This document shows positions 44,688 to 53,745 of a stretch of DNA of 64,000 nucleotides, one piece after another (positions within the stretch are counted from its first letter, which is position 1; every line of letters starts with the position of its first letter). The DNA comes from Sphingopyxis bauzanensis. GTDB taxonomy: Bacteria > Pseudomonadota > Alphaproteobacteria > Sphingomonadales > Sphingomonadaceae. The stretch spans positions 682,001 to 746,000 of the forward strand of contig NZ_NISK01000003.1 of assembly GCF_002205675.1 (NCBI RefSeq), in the 5' to 3' direction. The notes under the pieces were generated by a model. It was not told the DNA's origin. It did no database searches and was given only the letters and a program-made list of their open reading frames with translations. Made by a program: the position numbers and the translations under genes.

Positions 44688-47234
44688 ATGCAGTTGGTAA
44701 TTGTGGAATCGCCTGCAAAGGCGAAGACGATCGAGAAATATTTGGGGCGCGATTTCAAGGTGCTGGCCTCCTATGGCCATGTCCGCGATCTGCCGCCCAA
44801 GGACGGGTCGGTCGATCCCGACGATGGCTTTGCGATGCAGTGGCTGCTGTATCCCGACAAGGCCAAGCGGATGAAGGAAATTCAGGACGCCGCCAAGGGT
44901 GCCGACCGTCTGATCCTCGCGACCGACCCTGATCGCGAAGGCGAGGCGATCAGCTGGCATGTGCAGGAATTGCTGCGCAGCAAAAAGGCGCTGCCGGCCA
45001 CGGTCGATCGGGTGACGTTCAACGCGATCACCAAGGACGCGGTTTTGACCGCGATGGCGAGCCCGCGTGCGCTCGACGAGGATCTGATCGATGCCTATCG
45101 CGCCCGCCGCGCGCTCGATTATCTTGTCGGCTTCACCCTGTCGCCGGTGCTGTGGCGCAAGCTGCCCGGTGCCAAATCGGCGGGGCGTGTGCAGTCGGTG
45201 ACGCTGCGGATGATCGTCGAGCGCGAGCGCGAGATCGAGGCCTTTGTTGCGCAGCAATATTGGTCGATCACGGGGCTGTTCGAAATGTCGGGAACGCCGT
45301 TCAAGGCGCGCCTCGCGCGCTGGCGCGGCGACAAGATCGAGCGGCTGACGATTACCAACGAGGTCGATGCGCGCGCCGCTGAGGCCGATGTGAAGGCGGG
45401 CCATTTCACCGTCGATCTGGTCGAAACCAAGCCGCTGACGCGCAACCCGCCGCCGCCGTTCACGACCTCGACCTTGCAGCAGGAAGCGGCGCGCAAGCTC
45501 GGCTTCTCGGCGAGCCACACGATGCGGATTGCGCAGGGGCTGTATGAGGACGGCGCTATCACCTATATGCGTACCGATGGCGTCCAGATGGACGGCAGCG
45601 CGATCAGCGCGGCCCGCAAGGCGATCGCGACCCGCTACGACGGCGGCTATGTGCCCGACCAGCCGCGGCAATATCAGACCAAGGCCAAAAATGCGCAGGA
45701 AGCGCATGAGGCGATCCGCCCGACCGACTTTTCCAAGGACAAGGTCGGCGGCGGCGATCATGCGCGGCTGTACGAGCTGATCTGGAAGCGCGCGATGGCC
45801 AGCCAGATGGCGTCGGCGCGGCTTGAGCGCACGAGCATCGACCTGACCGACGGCACCGGCAAGACGATGCTGCGCGCGACGGGGCAGGTGATCAAATTCC
45901 CCGGCTTCCTCGCGCTCTATGACGAAGGCCGTGACGACAGCGAAGACGAGGATGCGCGCCTGTTGCCCGTGATGTCCAAGGGCGACGCGCCGGCCAAGAC
46001 CGGGGTCGAGACCGAAAGCCACGAGACCCAGCCGCCGCCGCGCTATTCGGAAGCGAGCCTGGTCAAGAAGATGGAAGAGCTCGGCATCGGGCGCCCGTCG
46101 ACCTATGCCTCGATCCTTCAGGTGCTGAAGGACCGCGAATATGTGACAGTCGAGAAGAACCGTTTCAGTCCCGAAGAAAGCGGACGGCTGTTGACCGCCT
46201 TCCTCGAACGCTTCTTCACCCGCTATGTGCAATATGACTACACCGCCGGGCTTGAGGAAGAGCTCGACGATGTGTCGGGCGGTCGCGCCCAGTGGCAGGC
46301 GGTGCTCGAACGCTTCTGGCGCGACTTCAAGCCGCGCACCGGCGAGGTGATGGAGCAGAAGCCGTCGGAGATCACCGCGGAGCTCGATATCTTCCTCGGC
46401 CCCTATCTCTTCCCCGACAAGGGCGACGGGACAGACCCGCGGATTTGCCCCAATTGCGGTTCCGGAAAGCTGGCGCTGCGCGGCGGCAAGTTCGGGCCAT
46501 TCATCGCGTGCAGCAACTATCCCGACTGCAAATTCACTCGCAAATTCGCGCAGCCGGGCGGCAGCGATGGCGCCGATACCGGACCGGAGACGATGGGCAA
46601 CGATCCCGACAGCGGGTTGGAGGTCACCAAGCGCAGCGGGCGCTTCGGTCCGTACATCCAACTCGGCGACGGCAACGAGGCCAAGCGCTCGTCGATCCCC
46701 AAGGACATTCTGGGCGAGGATTTCGACCTAGACTATGCGCTCCGGCTGCTCAGCCTGCCGCGCGAGGTCGGGACGCATCCTGAAAGCGGCAAGGTGATCA
46801 TGGCGGGGCTGGGCCGCTATGGCCCGTACCTCCTCCACGACGGCAAATATGCCAAGCTGACCGGCACCGCCGAGATCTTCGACATTGGCATGAATGCTGC
46901 GGTTGTCCGCATCGCTGAGGCAGCAGCGGGCGGCGGGCGCGGGCGGACCAAGGCCGAGCCGCTCAACACCTTCGGCCCGCACCCGACCAGCGGCGGCGAG
47001 ATGAAGCTGATGGAAGGGCGCTTCGGTCCTTATGTCACCGATGGCACGACCAATGCCACGCTGCCCAAGAGCAGCGATCCGGCGACGCTGACGCTGGAGG
47101 AAGCAATCGTGCTGATCGATGCGCGCGCTGCCAAGGGGCCGGCGAAGGGGAAGAAGAAGGCGGCGCCCAAGAAGGCGGCGGCAAAAAAGGCGCCCGCGAA
47201 GAAGAAGGCTCCGGCGAAGAAGGCGGCTAGCTGA
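44688..47234 (+). CDS. topA: DNA topoisomerase I
   Basis: An 848-residue type IA topoisomerase that relaxes negative supercoils. The Toprim domain has IVESPAKAKTIEKYLG and DPDREGEAISWHVQELL; the active-site tyrosine is Y293 in TYMRTDGV. A four-cysteine zinc site (CPNCGSGK to CSNYPDC, from about residue 587) is followed by three Topo-C repeats (SGRFGPYIQ, LGRYGPYLL, EGRFGPYVT) and a lysine/alanine-rich tail of about 35 residues that should bind DNA. Length and order match alphaproteobacterial enzymes. The gap before it contains the self-complementary CGTACGTACG. Confidence 0.96.
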   Translation: MQLVIVESPAKAKTIEKYLGRDFKVLASYGHVRDLPPKDGSVDPDDGFAMQWLLYPDKAKRMKEIQDAAKGADRLILATDPDREGEAISWHVQELLRSKKALPATVDRVTFNAITKDAVLTAMASPRALDEDLIDAYRARRALDYLVGFTLSPVLWRKLPGAKSAGRVQSVTLRMIVEREREIEAFVAQQYWSITGLFEMSGTPFKARLARWRGDKIERLTITNEVDARAAEADVKAGHFTVDLVETKPLTRNPPPPFTTSTLQQEAARKLGFSASHTMRIAQGLYEDGAITYMRTDGVQMDGSAISAARKAIATRYDGGYVPDQPRQYQTKAKNAQEAHEAIRPTDFSKDKVGGGDHARLYELIWKRAMASQMASARLERTSIDLTDGTGKTMLRATGQVIKFPGFLALYDEGRDDSEDEDARLLPVMSKGDAPAKTGVETESHETQPPPRYSEASLVKKMEELGIGRPSTYASILQVLKDREYVTVEKNRFSPEESGRLLTAFLERFFTRYVQYDYTAGLEEELDDVSGGRAQWQAVLERFWRDFKPRTGEVMEQKPSEITAELDIFLGPYLFPDKGDGTDPRICPNCGSGKLALRGGKFGPFIACSNYPDCKFTRKFAQPGGSDGADTGPETMGNDPDSGLEVTKRSGRFGPYIQLGDGNEAKRSSIPKDILGEDFDLDYALRLLSLPREVGTHPESGKVIMAGLGRYGPYLLHDGKYAKLTGTAEIFDIGMNAAVVRIAEAAAGGGRGRTKAEPLNTFGPHPTSGGEMKLMEGRFGPYVTDGTTNATLPKSSDPATLTLEEAIVLIDARAAKGPAKGKKKAAPKKAAAKKAPAKKKAPAKKAAS

Positions 47235-47251
47235 GCGCTCGATCGCGTCTT

Positions 47252-47869
47252 TCAGATCACCGCCATATTGTAGCAGTGCCAGCTGAAGATCGCGGCGGCG
47301 CCACGATGCGGGCGCCAGGCTTCGGCCAACGCGCGCGCGTCCTTTTCGGTTGGGCGCGCGCCCAGTTGCAGGATACGGCCTACCGCTTCCTGCACCGCCA
47401 GATCACCCGCGGGCCAGATGTCAGGACGGCCCTCAGCGAACAGCAGGTAGATTTCGGCGGACCAGCGGCCGATGCCTTTGACCTTGGTGAGCAGAGCAAT
47501 CGCTTCCTCGTCGTCGGCGGGCAGCGCGTCGAATTGGAGTTCGCCGTCGAGGATGAGTTGTGCCAGGCTTTTGGCATAGCCCTGTTTCTGGCCGGAAAGA
47601 CCGCAGGCGCGCAGCGTATCGAAATCGGCTGCTGCGACGACTTCGGCGGGGCAGCCTTCGCCAAATTGCGCCTCCAGTTTGTTCCAGATCGAGGTGGCGG
47701 CGGCGACGCTCACCTGCTGGCCGACGATGGTGCGGAGCAGGGTGGCGTAGCCCGGTGCGCGGATGCGTGGTTCGGGGTAGCCCGCGTTGCCGAGTGCGCG
47801 GGCGAAATTCGGATCGAATGCCGCCAGCGCGTCAATTCCCGCGTTCAGCTGCTGCTGGGTCAGGCCCAT
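47252..47869 (-). CDS. DNA-3-methyladenine glycosylase II (AlkA/HhH-GPD family)
   Basis: A 205-residue base-excision enzyme that removes alkylated purines. The helix-hairpin-helix motif is [19 protein letters not shown] and the catalytic aspartate follows in [31 protein letters not shown] is the usual upstream signature. It lacks the N-terminal TBP-like domain of E. coli AlkA and has no iron-sulfur cysteines, like the compact bacterial forms. ATG 47869 follows AAAAGGGGAATAT. Convergent with topA. Confidence 0.9.
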   Translation of the reverse strand: MGLTQQQLNAGIDALAAFDPNFARALGNAGYPEPRIRAPGYATLLRTIVGQQVSVAAATSIWNKLEAQFGEGCPAEVVAAADFDTLRACGLSGQKQGYAKSLAQLILDGELQFDALPADDEEAIALLTKVKGIGRWSAEIYLLFAEGRPDIWPAGDLAVQEAVGRILQLGARPTEKDARALAEAWRPHRGAAAIFSWHCYNMAVI

Positions 47870-47970
47870 TTCATATTCCCCTTTTGTTCCGCCGCCTGTC
47901 ACTAGCAGTGCTTGATTTGCCGCGCAACGCGCGACATAGCGCCAGCAACATCGAAGATATGGGGACTAGC

Positions 47971-48288
47971 ATGGCCAAGCTGATTGTCGTGACGCGTGAC
48001 GGAACCGAACATGAAATCGAAGGCGACACCAGCCTGACGGTGATGGAAAATATCCGCGACGCCGGGTTCGACGAACTGCTGGCGCTGTGCGGCGGTTGCT
48101 GTTCTTGCGCGACGTGCCACGTTCATGTCGAAGCAGGCGCGGCGTATCAGCTGCCCGCGATGAGCGAGGACGAAAACGACCTGCTCGATTCGACGACTGA
48201 CCGTGATGCGGGCTCGCGCCTGTCGTGCCAGCTGCCGTTCAGCGAGGCGCTGGATGGGTTAAAGGTCAGGATCGCCGCGGAGGATTGA
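47971..48288 (+). CDS. 2Fe-2S ferredoxin, adrenodoxin type
   Basis: A 105-residue soluble electron carrier. The cluster cysteines are in [15 protein letters not shown] (spacing C-x5-C-x2-C) and RLSCQLPF near the C terminus; one extra cysteine lies inside the x5 loop. [20 protein letters not shown] is the usual adrenodoxin-like segment. Such proteins serve cytochrome P450 or iron-sulfur assembly reductases; no isc or P450 gene is adjacent, so the partner is unknown. It is divergent from the glycosylase gene. Confidence 0.93.
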   Translation: MAKLIVVTRDGTEHEIEGDTSLTVMENIRDAGFDELLALCGGCCSCATCHVHVEAGAAYQLPAMSEDENDLLDSTTDRDAGSRLSCQLPFSEALDGLKVRIAAED

Positions 48289-48295
48289 GCCCGAC

Positions 48296-48372
48296 CGTCG
48301 CCCCAGCGAAAGCTGGGGCCGCCGCTATCGTCCATTCAGAATGCGAGCGATCCCAGCTTTGGCTGGGATGAC
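48296..48372. repeat. Palindromic intergenic repeat, family B variant
   Basis: Short arms GTCGCCCCAGCGAAAGCTGG and CCCAGCTTTGGCTGGGATGA. The sequence differs from other family B copies but keeps the layout. It fills the convergent gap between the ferredoxin gene and rlmB and may serve as a two-way terminator. Confidence 0.7.
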
Positions 48373-48374
48373 AA

Positions 48375-49142
48375 TCAGCTTTTTGCCGTCGCCACCGCAT
48401 AAAGCGCGATCGCCGCGGCGTTCGAGATGTTCAGGCTCTCCATGCGCGGCGAGATCGGCAGCTTTGCCAGCACGTCGCAATGTTCCATCACATTGTGACG
48501 CATTCCGTCGCCTTCCGAGCCGAGCACCAGCGCCACGCGGCTGCCGTCAAGCGTCGAACCCAACGTCGTGTCGGTGTCGCCCATCAACCCAATGCGCCAA
48601 TATTGCGCCTCGGCAATCTCCTCCAGCGCCCGAGAGAGGTTGACCACGCGCACCCACGGCACGATTTCGAGTGCCCCCGACGCCGAGCGCGCGATGACGC
48701 CGCTTTCCGGCGGGCTGTGACGGTCCTGGGTGATGATTGCTGCTGCGTCGAACGCCGCCGCCGAACGCAGCACCGCGCCGATATTTTGGGGGTCGGTGAC
48801 CTGGTCGAGCACGATCAGCGGGCGCTTGCTATCGGCGTCGACTTCCTGTTGCAACAGGTCGCCAAGATAGATGTCTTCGAGCGGATCGACTTCGATCACC
48901 AGCCCCTGATGCGGCGCGTCGCGCGCGACCAGCCGCGCGAGATCGGTAACCTCGGCATAGCTGATCGGAATCACCGGTGGCAGGTCAAGCTGCCCCAGCG
49001 CTTCGCGCGTTCCCCAGATGCGTTTGACGGTGCGTTCGGGGTTGGCGAGCGCCGCCAGGACGGCGTGACGGCCCCAGAAACGGGTGGCCTGGCCGCGCTG
49101 GGCCTGGCCTTGCGGGCGACGGTGACGGGAAATCTGTCTCAT
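48375..49142 (-). CDS. rlmB: 23S rRNA (guanosine-2'-O-)-methyltransferase
   Basis: A 255-residue SpoU/TrmH-family (SPOUT) methyltransferase, expected to methylate G2251 of 23S rRNA. An N-terminal L30e-like substrate domain (FWGRHAVLAALANPERTVKR) precedes the knotted catalytic domain with IVLDQVTDPQNIGAVLRSAA, SGVIARSASGALEIVPW, VALVLGSEGDGMRH and PMESLNIS-type motif PRMESLNISNAAAIALYA. ATG 49142 gives the normal N terminus; the frame upstream runs antisense through the tRNA gene and is not coding. Confidence 0.92.
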   Translation of the reverse strand: MRQISRHRRPQGQAQRGQATRFWGRHAVLAALANPERTVKRIWGTREALGQLDLPPVIPISYAEVTDLARLVARDAPHQGLVIEVDPLEDIYLGDLLQQEVDADSKRPLIVLDQVTDPQNIGAVLRSAAAFDAAAIITQDRHSPPESGVIARSASGALEIVPWVRVVNLSRALEEIAEAQYWRIGLMGDTDTTLGSTLDGSRVALVLGSEGDGMRHNVMEHCDVLAKLPISPRMESLNISNAAAIALYAVATAKS

Positions 49143-49221
49143 AGCGCGCGCCTTTCCCATGACTGGCATTGACAGGCAAGCCTCGTTTCGCCATTGGACC
49201 GCTTCCCAAAGCGGACCCCAT

Positions 49222-49307
49222 GGACAGGTGGCCGAGTGGTTAAAGGCAGCAGACTGTAAATCTGCCCGGGTTTCCGTACGCTGGTTCGAATCCAGCCCTG
49301 TCCACCA
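49222..49307 (+). tRNA. tRNA-Tyr (GTA)
   Basis: 86 bases including the encoded CCA. Acceptor arms GGACAGG and CCTGTCC pair fully; the anticodon stem GCAGA/TCTGC holds loop CTGTAAA with GTA at 49256-49258. The long variable arm and the T arm (CTGGTTCGAATCCAG) fit a class II tyrosine tRNA. Confidence 0.97.
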
Positions 49308-49356
49308 CCCTGCGCACCAGTATTTCGCGCGACGAGCGCCACGGCGAGTTCTGACG

Positions 49357-49527
49357 ATGGCCAAGGGAGAGCAGAGTACGCGGGAATTTGCCGACTGGTC
49401 GCTGGCCTGTTCGGGAACGTCGCTGTTTGTCGCACGCGAACTCGACCGGATAAGCGCAGCGATGGTCTCCGAACCGTATAATTCTAATCGCGATCTCCGG
49501 CGGCTGCTTGGGGAACTTGCTTTATAG
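49357..49527 (+). CDS. Small hypothetical protein (uncertain)
   Basis: 56 residues, MAKGEQSTREFADWSLAC at the start and ending RRLLGELAL, with no signal peptide or known motif. It lies 50 bases after tRNA-Tyr and has no strong ribosome site. It may be a real small gene or chance. The rest of the 49308-49684 gap holds an AT-rich stretch (49607-49665) with partial dyads and nothing else I can name. Confidence 0.3.
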   Translation: MAKGEQSTREFADWSLACSGTSLFVARELDRISAAMVSEPYNSNRDLRRLLGELAL

Positions 49528-49684
49528 GAAGCGCCGGATCCGCTCATCCCGAAGTCGGACCCCAAGCGGATTGTCTCCAACCGGCCAGAGTTGCTTGACG
49601 CTCTAATTTGATTCGAAATTGGATAATCTTTTTCTATTCCGAATCATAATCAGAGCCGTGTTTCCTGCTTCCTGCTCCAAGTCC

Positions 49685-50185
49685 TTACCGATCTTCTCCC
49701 GCCGGTTCGATGCCGAGCAGTTCGACGGTGAACAGCAACGTCGCGGCGCCGGGGATCGGGCCTTTGCCTTCGGCGCCATAAGCAAGCTGGTAGGGGATCG
49801 CGAGTTCGACCTTGTCGCCGACGCCCATCAGCGCGACGGCTTCTTGCCAGCCGGGGATGACGCGATTGAGCGGAAAGCTGGTCGGTTCGCCGCGATTGAT
49901 CGAGCTGTCGAATTCCTGGCCATCGGCGAGGGTGCCGACATAGTGGACCGTCACGACGTCGGTCTGGCCGGGCCGCGTGCCGCTGCCATCGCCTGCGATG
50001 CGGCGCCAGCGCAGCCCGCTGGACGTTACCTGCCAGCCATCGGCGCCATGTCGCTCGGCGAGGGCGGCCATCTGGCGGTTCAGCCACGCGGTACCCTGGG
50101 TGGGTTCGGCGGCGAGCGCGGCGGGCAGGAAAAGGCCCAAGCTGGCGGCCGTTAGCAGCAGGCGATGGGATAGCGTTGCGGGCAT
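49685..50185 (-). CDS. FKBP-type peptidyl-prolyl isomerase, exported
   Basis: A 166-residue periplasmic prolyl isomerase. The signal peptide is RLLLTAASLGLFLPAALA. The FKBP domain (about 60-160) shows DVVTVHYVGTLADGQEFDSS, FPLNRVIPGWQEAVALMGVG, IPYQLAYGAEG and GPIPGAATLLFTVELLGIE, with the usual aromatic pocket residues. ATG 50185 follows CAGGAGTGAAT. It should speed folding of envelope proteins. Confidence 0.92.
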   Translation of the reverse strand: MPATLSHRLLLTAASLGLFLPAALAAEPTQGTAWLNRQMAALAERHGADGWQVTSSGLRWRRIAGDGSGTRPGQTDVVTVHYVGTLADGQEFDSSINRGEPTSFPLNRVIPGWQEAVALMGVGDKVELAIPYQLAYGAEGKGPIPGAATLLFTVELLGIEPAGEDR

Positions 50186-50381
50186 ATTCACTCCTGTAGT
50201 CATGCCGCCGCATAAACGCGGACGCGCGCAGGTGCGCAATCCCGATTCGACACAGCGCCGCGCGACGGCGCTCCGCTGACCCGTCCAATTAACGCGACGA
50301 ATGCCGCGTCGACCGGGATCAATCGGCGCAGCCCGGTCGTTGTTCGGTTTCACCCCTTCTGCTCAATCGATGGAGAATGAT

Positions 50382-50609
50382 ATGCACATGGCCAAAAAGC
50401 TCGTGATCGCCCTGGCGGGAGCGTCCGCCGTCGTGGCGCCGGTCGCGGCGTCTGCCGCTGTTGGTGCGCGGGCCGCGTCGTCCGTCGCTGGCGAAAATAA
50501 TCTCGAGGGTAATTCGAGTTGGATCATCGGTCTGGTCGGCCTTTTGGCCGGTGTTGCCGCGATGGTTCTGATCCTCGACGATGATGAAGATTCGCCGGTC
50601 AGTCCGTAA
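50382..50609 (+). CDS. Small hypothetical protein with signal peptide and one membrane helix
   Basis: 75 residues: signal-like segment MAKKLVIALAGASAVVAPVA, a short polar stretch, a hydrophobic helix WIIGLVGLLAGVAAMVLIL and the acidic tail DDDEDSPVSP. ATG 50382 follows GATGGAGAATGAT. Proteins with this layout and an aspartate-rich end occur widely in sphingomonads without known function. It is divergent from the FKBP gene with a 196-base gap. Confidence 0.7.
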   Translation: MHMAKKLVIALAGASAVVAPVAASAAVGARAASSVAGENNLEGNSSWIIGLVGLLAGVAAMVLILDDDEDSPVSP

Positions 50610-50731
50610 TTGCCTTGATCGTCGTGGGGACGGGCGCGTACATTATTGGTGGACGCGCCGGTTCTTTTAATCCGTTGAAGGATACGGCGAAGCGCCCGCG
50701 ATTTGCGTCAAGATGAACGACGCCGCCGATC

Positions 50732-50748
50732 TGCGACATTTTGCGACA
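50732..50748 (+). promoter_or_regulatory. Direct repeat, candidate OmpR-type regulator site
   Basis: TGCGACA occurs at 50732 and 50742, exactly 10 bases apart, with a weaker TTGTGCC at 50752. It lies about 100 bases before the EF-hand gene, which is followed by an OmpR-type regulator gene. A site for that regulator is plausible. Confidence 0.35.
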
Positions 50749-50850
50749 AATTTGTGCCGATCCGGCAAGTAACTGGGACAAATGGCGCCTAGAACGTCTT
50801 CATCGGGATCCGGTCCTTCCCCCGGAACATCCCCTGAAGGAGTTCGTACC

Positions 50851-51438
50851 ATGAACAAGAAAATCTCGCTCTTCGCATTGGGTGCCGCGTTGATCGCCGT
50901 CCCCGTCATCGCCGCTCCGGGCGGCGCCAAAGCCGACGGCGACGGCACGCTGACACGTACCGAAGCGCAGGCGCATGCCACGCAGATGTTTGCCAAGATG
51001 GACTTTAACAAGGACGGCAAGATCGACGCCGCCGACCGCACCTCCAAGCGCGCCGAGATGCAGGCCAAGAAGTTCGCCAGCCTCGACGCCGACGGCAATG
51101 GCAGCATCAGTCAGGCCGAATGGACCAACCAAGGTGCCAAACGCGCCGAGCGGGCTGAAAAGCGCGCCGCGGCTGGCGAAATGAGCGAAGGCAAACGCCA
51201 CGCCATGCGCGGTCCCGGCAAACGCGGCGGCTATCGTGGCATGCACGGCGGCATGATGGGCAAGGCCGACACAAATGGCGACAAGGCGGTAAGTCAGGCC
51301 GAGTTCCAGACCGCTGCTCTTGCCCGCTTCGATGCGGCCGACGCCAACAAGGATGGTCGGGTGACCGCCGAAGAACGCAAGGCCCAGCGCGGCGAATGGC
51401 GCGCCAAGCGAGCGGCACCGGCTGCTCCGGCCAGCTAA
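50851..51438 (+). CDS. Exported EF-hand calcium-binding protein
   Basis: A 195-residue protein: signal peptide ISLFALGAALIAVPVIAA, then four EF-hand loops, DFNKDGKIDAAD, DADGNGSISQAE, DTNGDKAVSQAE and DANKDGRVTAEE, with the acidic positions intact in most. A basic, glycine-rich linker (RGPGKRGGYRGMHGGMMG) separates the two pairs. ATG 50851 follows CTGAAGGAG. It precedes a two-component system on the same strand but a terminator-like hairpin lies between. Periplasmic calcium buffering or sensing is likely. Confidence 0.88.
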   Translation: MNKKISLFALGAALIAVPVIAAPGGAKADGDGTLTRTEAQAHATQMFAKMDFNKDGKIDAADRTSKRAEMQAKKFASLDADGNGSISQAEWTNQGAKRAERAEKRAAAGEMSEGKRHAMRGPGKRGGYRGMHGGMMGKADTNGDKAVSQAEFQTAALARFDAADANKDGRVTAEERKAQRGEWRAKRAAPAAPAS

Positions 51439-51520
51439 GCATTTGGCAGGGATCGGTGGCGACGGGCAGGCTTGCTTCCCCCTCCTGGCATTGCCTTTGC
51501 CGCTGGTCCCTGCCAGCTAT

Positions 51521-51548
51521 CGCCCATCGGTCCCGCGACCGGTGGGCG
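51521..51548 (+). terminator. Intrinsic terminator-like hairpin
   Basis: CGCCCATCGGTC pairs with GACCGGTGGGCG (one G-U) around a four-base loop, followed shortly by CTTCCTTTTC. It separates the EF-hand gene from the response regulator gene, so the two may have separate transcripts. Confidence 0.55.
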
Positions 51549-51573
51549 AACTAGCTTCCTTTTCGGATCGACA

Positions 51574-52308
51574 ATGACCGACAGTAATAACCCTCGCATC
51601 CTACTGATCGACGACGAACCGTCGATCCGCGAGCCGTTGTCCGAATATCTGACCGCGCAGGGCTTTGCGGTGACTGCCGCCGCGAGTGCTGCCGAGGCGC
51701 GGTCGGTGCTGCGCGCGCAGTCGATCGACTTGGTTGTCAGCGACATCATGATGCCCGGCGAGGACGGCCTGTCGCTGACCCGCCATTTGCGCGAGAACAG
51801 CGCCATTCCTGTGATCCTGCTGACCGCGCGCGCCGAGGATACCGAGCGGATCATCGGGCTGGAGATCGGCGCCGACGATTATGTCGTCAAACCCTTCAAT
51901 CCCCGCGAACTGGTGGCGCGGATCCGCACCGTGCTGCGCCGGACGCAGCAGGGAGGGCGGGCGCTTGATCCGGGCGGCACCAGCTATGCTTTTGCCGATT
52001 GGGTGCTTCGCGAGGTCGAGCGGGTGCTGGTCGATAACGAGGGCAATGAGGTCCCGCTGTCGTCGGGTGAATATCATTTGCTCCACGCGCTGGTGCGTCA
52101 TCCACGGCAGGTGATGAGCCGCGACCGGCTTCTCGACCTCGTGCGCGGGCGAGAAGCCGAAATTTTCGATCGCGCGATCGACAATCTGGTCAGCCGCCTG
52201 CGCAAAAAGATCGAGGTCGATGCCGCGCACCCCCAGATCGTCAAGACGGTGTGGGGCGGTGGCTATACGCTGGCGTGCGAAGTCAAACGCATGGGACCGG
52301 TGGGATGA
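51574..52308 (+). CDS. OmpR-family response regulator
   Basis: A 244-residue two-domain regulator. The receiver domain (1-120) has LLIDDEPSIREPL, the phospho-acceptor aspartate in LVVSDIMMPGEDGLSL, the threonine in LLTARAED and the lysine in DDYVVKPFNPREL. The winged-helix DNA-binding domain (about 140-240) has LSSGEYHLLHALVRHP and RAIDNLVSRLRKKIE with KTVWGGGYTLA. It overlaps the kinase gene by four bases, so the two form one signalling pair. Closest in layout to OmpR/RisA. Confidence 0.93.
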   Translation: MTDSNNPRILLIDDEPSIREPLSEYLTAQGFAVTAAASAAEARSVLRAQSIDLVVSDIMMPGEDGLSLTRHLRENSAIPVILLTARAEDTERIIGLEIGADDYVVKPFNPRELVARIRTVLRRTQQGGRALDPGGTSYAFADWVLREVERVLVDNEGNEVPLSSGEYHLLHALVRHPRQVMSRDRLLDLVRGREAEIFDRAIDNLVSRLRKKIEVDAAHPQIVKTVWGGGYTLACEVKRMGPVG

Positions 52309-53648
52309 AACTGCGCTTGTGGCCCCGCAGCCTGATCGGCCAGCTTGTCCTTGCGGTGGCGGTGATGCTGTTCGTCGCGCAGGCGGTAAATTTTGCCCTG
52401 CTCGTGCGCGGCCAGAAACAGCAGACGCTGGCGCATGGCGGCGGCATGGCGGTGGCGCGTATCATCGATGCGGTCGATCGTGACCGGCGCGGCGATTTTC
52501 GGCGCGGTTCGCGTGAAGAGCGCAGCAGCCCGCACGAACGGGAGCGTGCGCAGAAACTCGTGATCTCGGACGTGCCAGTGCCCTTTCCAACCGGAGCTGT
52601 GCGCTTGCCCGACCTTGCCGATTATGTCGCCAATCTGCTGAGCGATGCCGATGTCGCCGCGCAGTCGGTTGATGCCTGGGCGCTGCCTCAGAAGCCGCGT
52701 CTGCGGGCGAACTTCCCTGGTCGGACCGTCATCGTTTCGGCGCAGATCGACGGTCGCTATTTCGCAGTGCGTAGCCGAATCCCGACCAGCGGCAACCGGC
52801 TGCAAGGCTTTCTCGTCTGGCAGACGCTGTCGCTTTACCTCTTGTTGCTCATTCCGATCATGGTCATCGCCTGGCGCGCCGCGGCGCCGCTGCGCGACCT
52901 GACCCGCGCGGCGCGCGCGAACCCGGCGCTGCGCGACGCCACCCCGCTCGATGAAGAAGGTCCGTCGGACGTCCGCGATCTGATCATCGCCTTCAATGCC
53001 TATCGCGGACGGATTGCGACGATGTTGTCGGACAAGGACCGGATGCTCGGCGCGGTCGGTCACGATCTGCGCACGCCGCTCGCCAGCCTGCGGGTACGCG
53101 TCGAGCAGGTCGAGGACGATGCACTGCGCGACAAGATGATCGACACGATCGAGGAAATGGCGGCGATGCTGACCGACATATTGGCGCTCGCGCGATCGGG
53201 GGCGGGGACCGAGGGGCGCGAGCCAGTCGCGTTGCGCGGACTGGTCGAGGAACTCGCCGCAGATTATCGTGAACGCGGCAAGGATGTGACCGTGGTCGCC
53301 GCGGTCGAAGCGGCCGTTATGGCGCGACCCTTGCTGCTCCGCCGCGCGCTGCGCAACCTGATCGACAATGCTGCGGCTTACGGCGCGCGCGCGCGCCTGT
53401 CGGTCGAGAGGAGGCAGGGCGAGGTGCGGATCATCGTGTCCGACGACGGACCCGGCCTGACCGACGAGCAGATCCGGACGCTGATTGAGCCGTTCGCGCG
53501 CGGCGAACAATCGCGCAATCGCGCGACAGGCGGTTCGGGGCTGGGGCTGTCGATCGCGCGCGATATCGCCGAGGGCGAGGGCGGGACATTGACGCTGAGC
53601 AATCGCGGCGGTGGGCTCGACGCTGTGATTATGTTGCCGACAACCTAA
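52305..53648 (+). CDS. Sensor histidine kinase (EnvZ/RisS-like)
   Basis: A 447-residue inner-membrane kinase. The first membrane helix is LIGQLVLAVAVMLFVAQAV, followed by a periplasmic region (about 35-175) rich in arginine and glutamate near its start, then a second helix TLSLYLLLLIPIMVIAWRAA and a HAMP linker. The H box GAVGHDLRTPLASLRVRVEQ carries the phosphorylated histidine; N, G1 and G2 boxes are ALRNLIDNAAAYG, VSDDGPGLTD and GGSGLGLSIARDIAEG. The signal is unknown; the EF-hand neighbour suggests an envelope or divalent-ion cue. Confidence 0.93.
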   Translation: MKLRLWPRSLIGQLVLAVAVMLFVAQAVNFALLVRGQKQQTLAHGGGMAVARIIDAVDRDRRGDFRRGSREERSSPHERERAQKLVISDVPVPFPTGAVRLPDLADYVANLLSDADVAAQSVDAWALPQKPRLRANFPGRTVIVSAQIDGRYFAVRSRIPTSGNRLQGFLVWQTLSLYLLLLIPIMVIAWRAAAPLRDLTRAARANPALRDATPLDEEGPSDVRDLIIAFNAYRGRIATMLSDKDRMLGAVGHDLRTPLASLRVRVEQVEDDALRDKMIDTIEEMAAMLTDILALARSGAGTEGREPVALRGLVEELAADYRERGKDVTVVAAVEAAVMARPLLLRRALRNLIDNAAAYGARARLSVERRQGEVRIIVSDDGPGLTDEQIRTLIEPFARGEQSRNRATGGSGLGLSIARDIAEGEGGTLTLSNRGGGLDAVIMLPTT

Positions 53649-53649
53649 T

Positions 53650-53742
53650 CGTCGCCCCCCGCGGAGGCGGGGGCCGTTATCGACCTTGGAACGGCTTTAC
53701 CGCGTAAACCGCCAGTGGCCCTCGCCTCCGCGGGGGCAACGA
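53650..53742. repeat. Palindromic intergenic repeat, family B
   Basis: Arms GTCGCCCCCCGCGGAGGCGG and CGCCTCCGCGGGGGCAACG lie in the convergent gap between the sensor kinase and thioesterase genes, the usual position of these repeats. Confidence 0.75.
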
Positions 53743-53745
53743 AGA

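Noticed and set aside
44676-46661. 661-codon open frame on the minus strand inside topA
   Set aside because: It is antisense to a fully conserved topoisomerase, has arginine-rich content typical of GC-rich shadow frames and no recognisable domain.
49222-49684. tRNA-Tyr as an integration site for a genomic island
   Set aside because: No integrase, no second copy of the tRNA 3' end and no change in gene content nearby.
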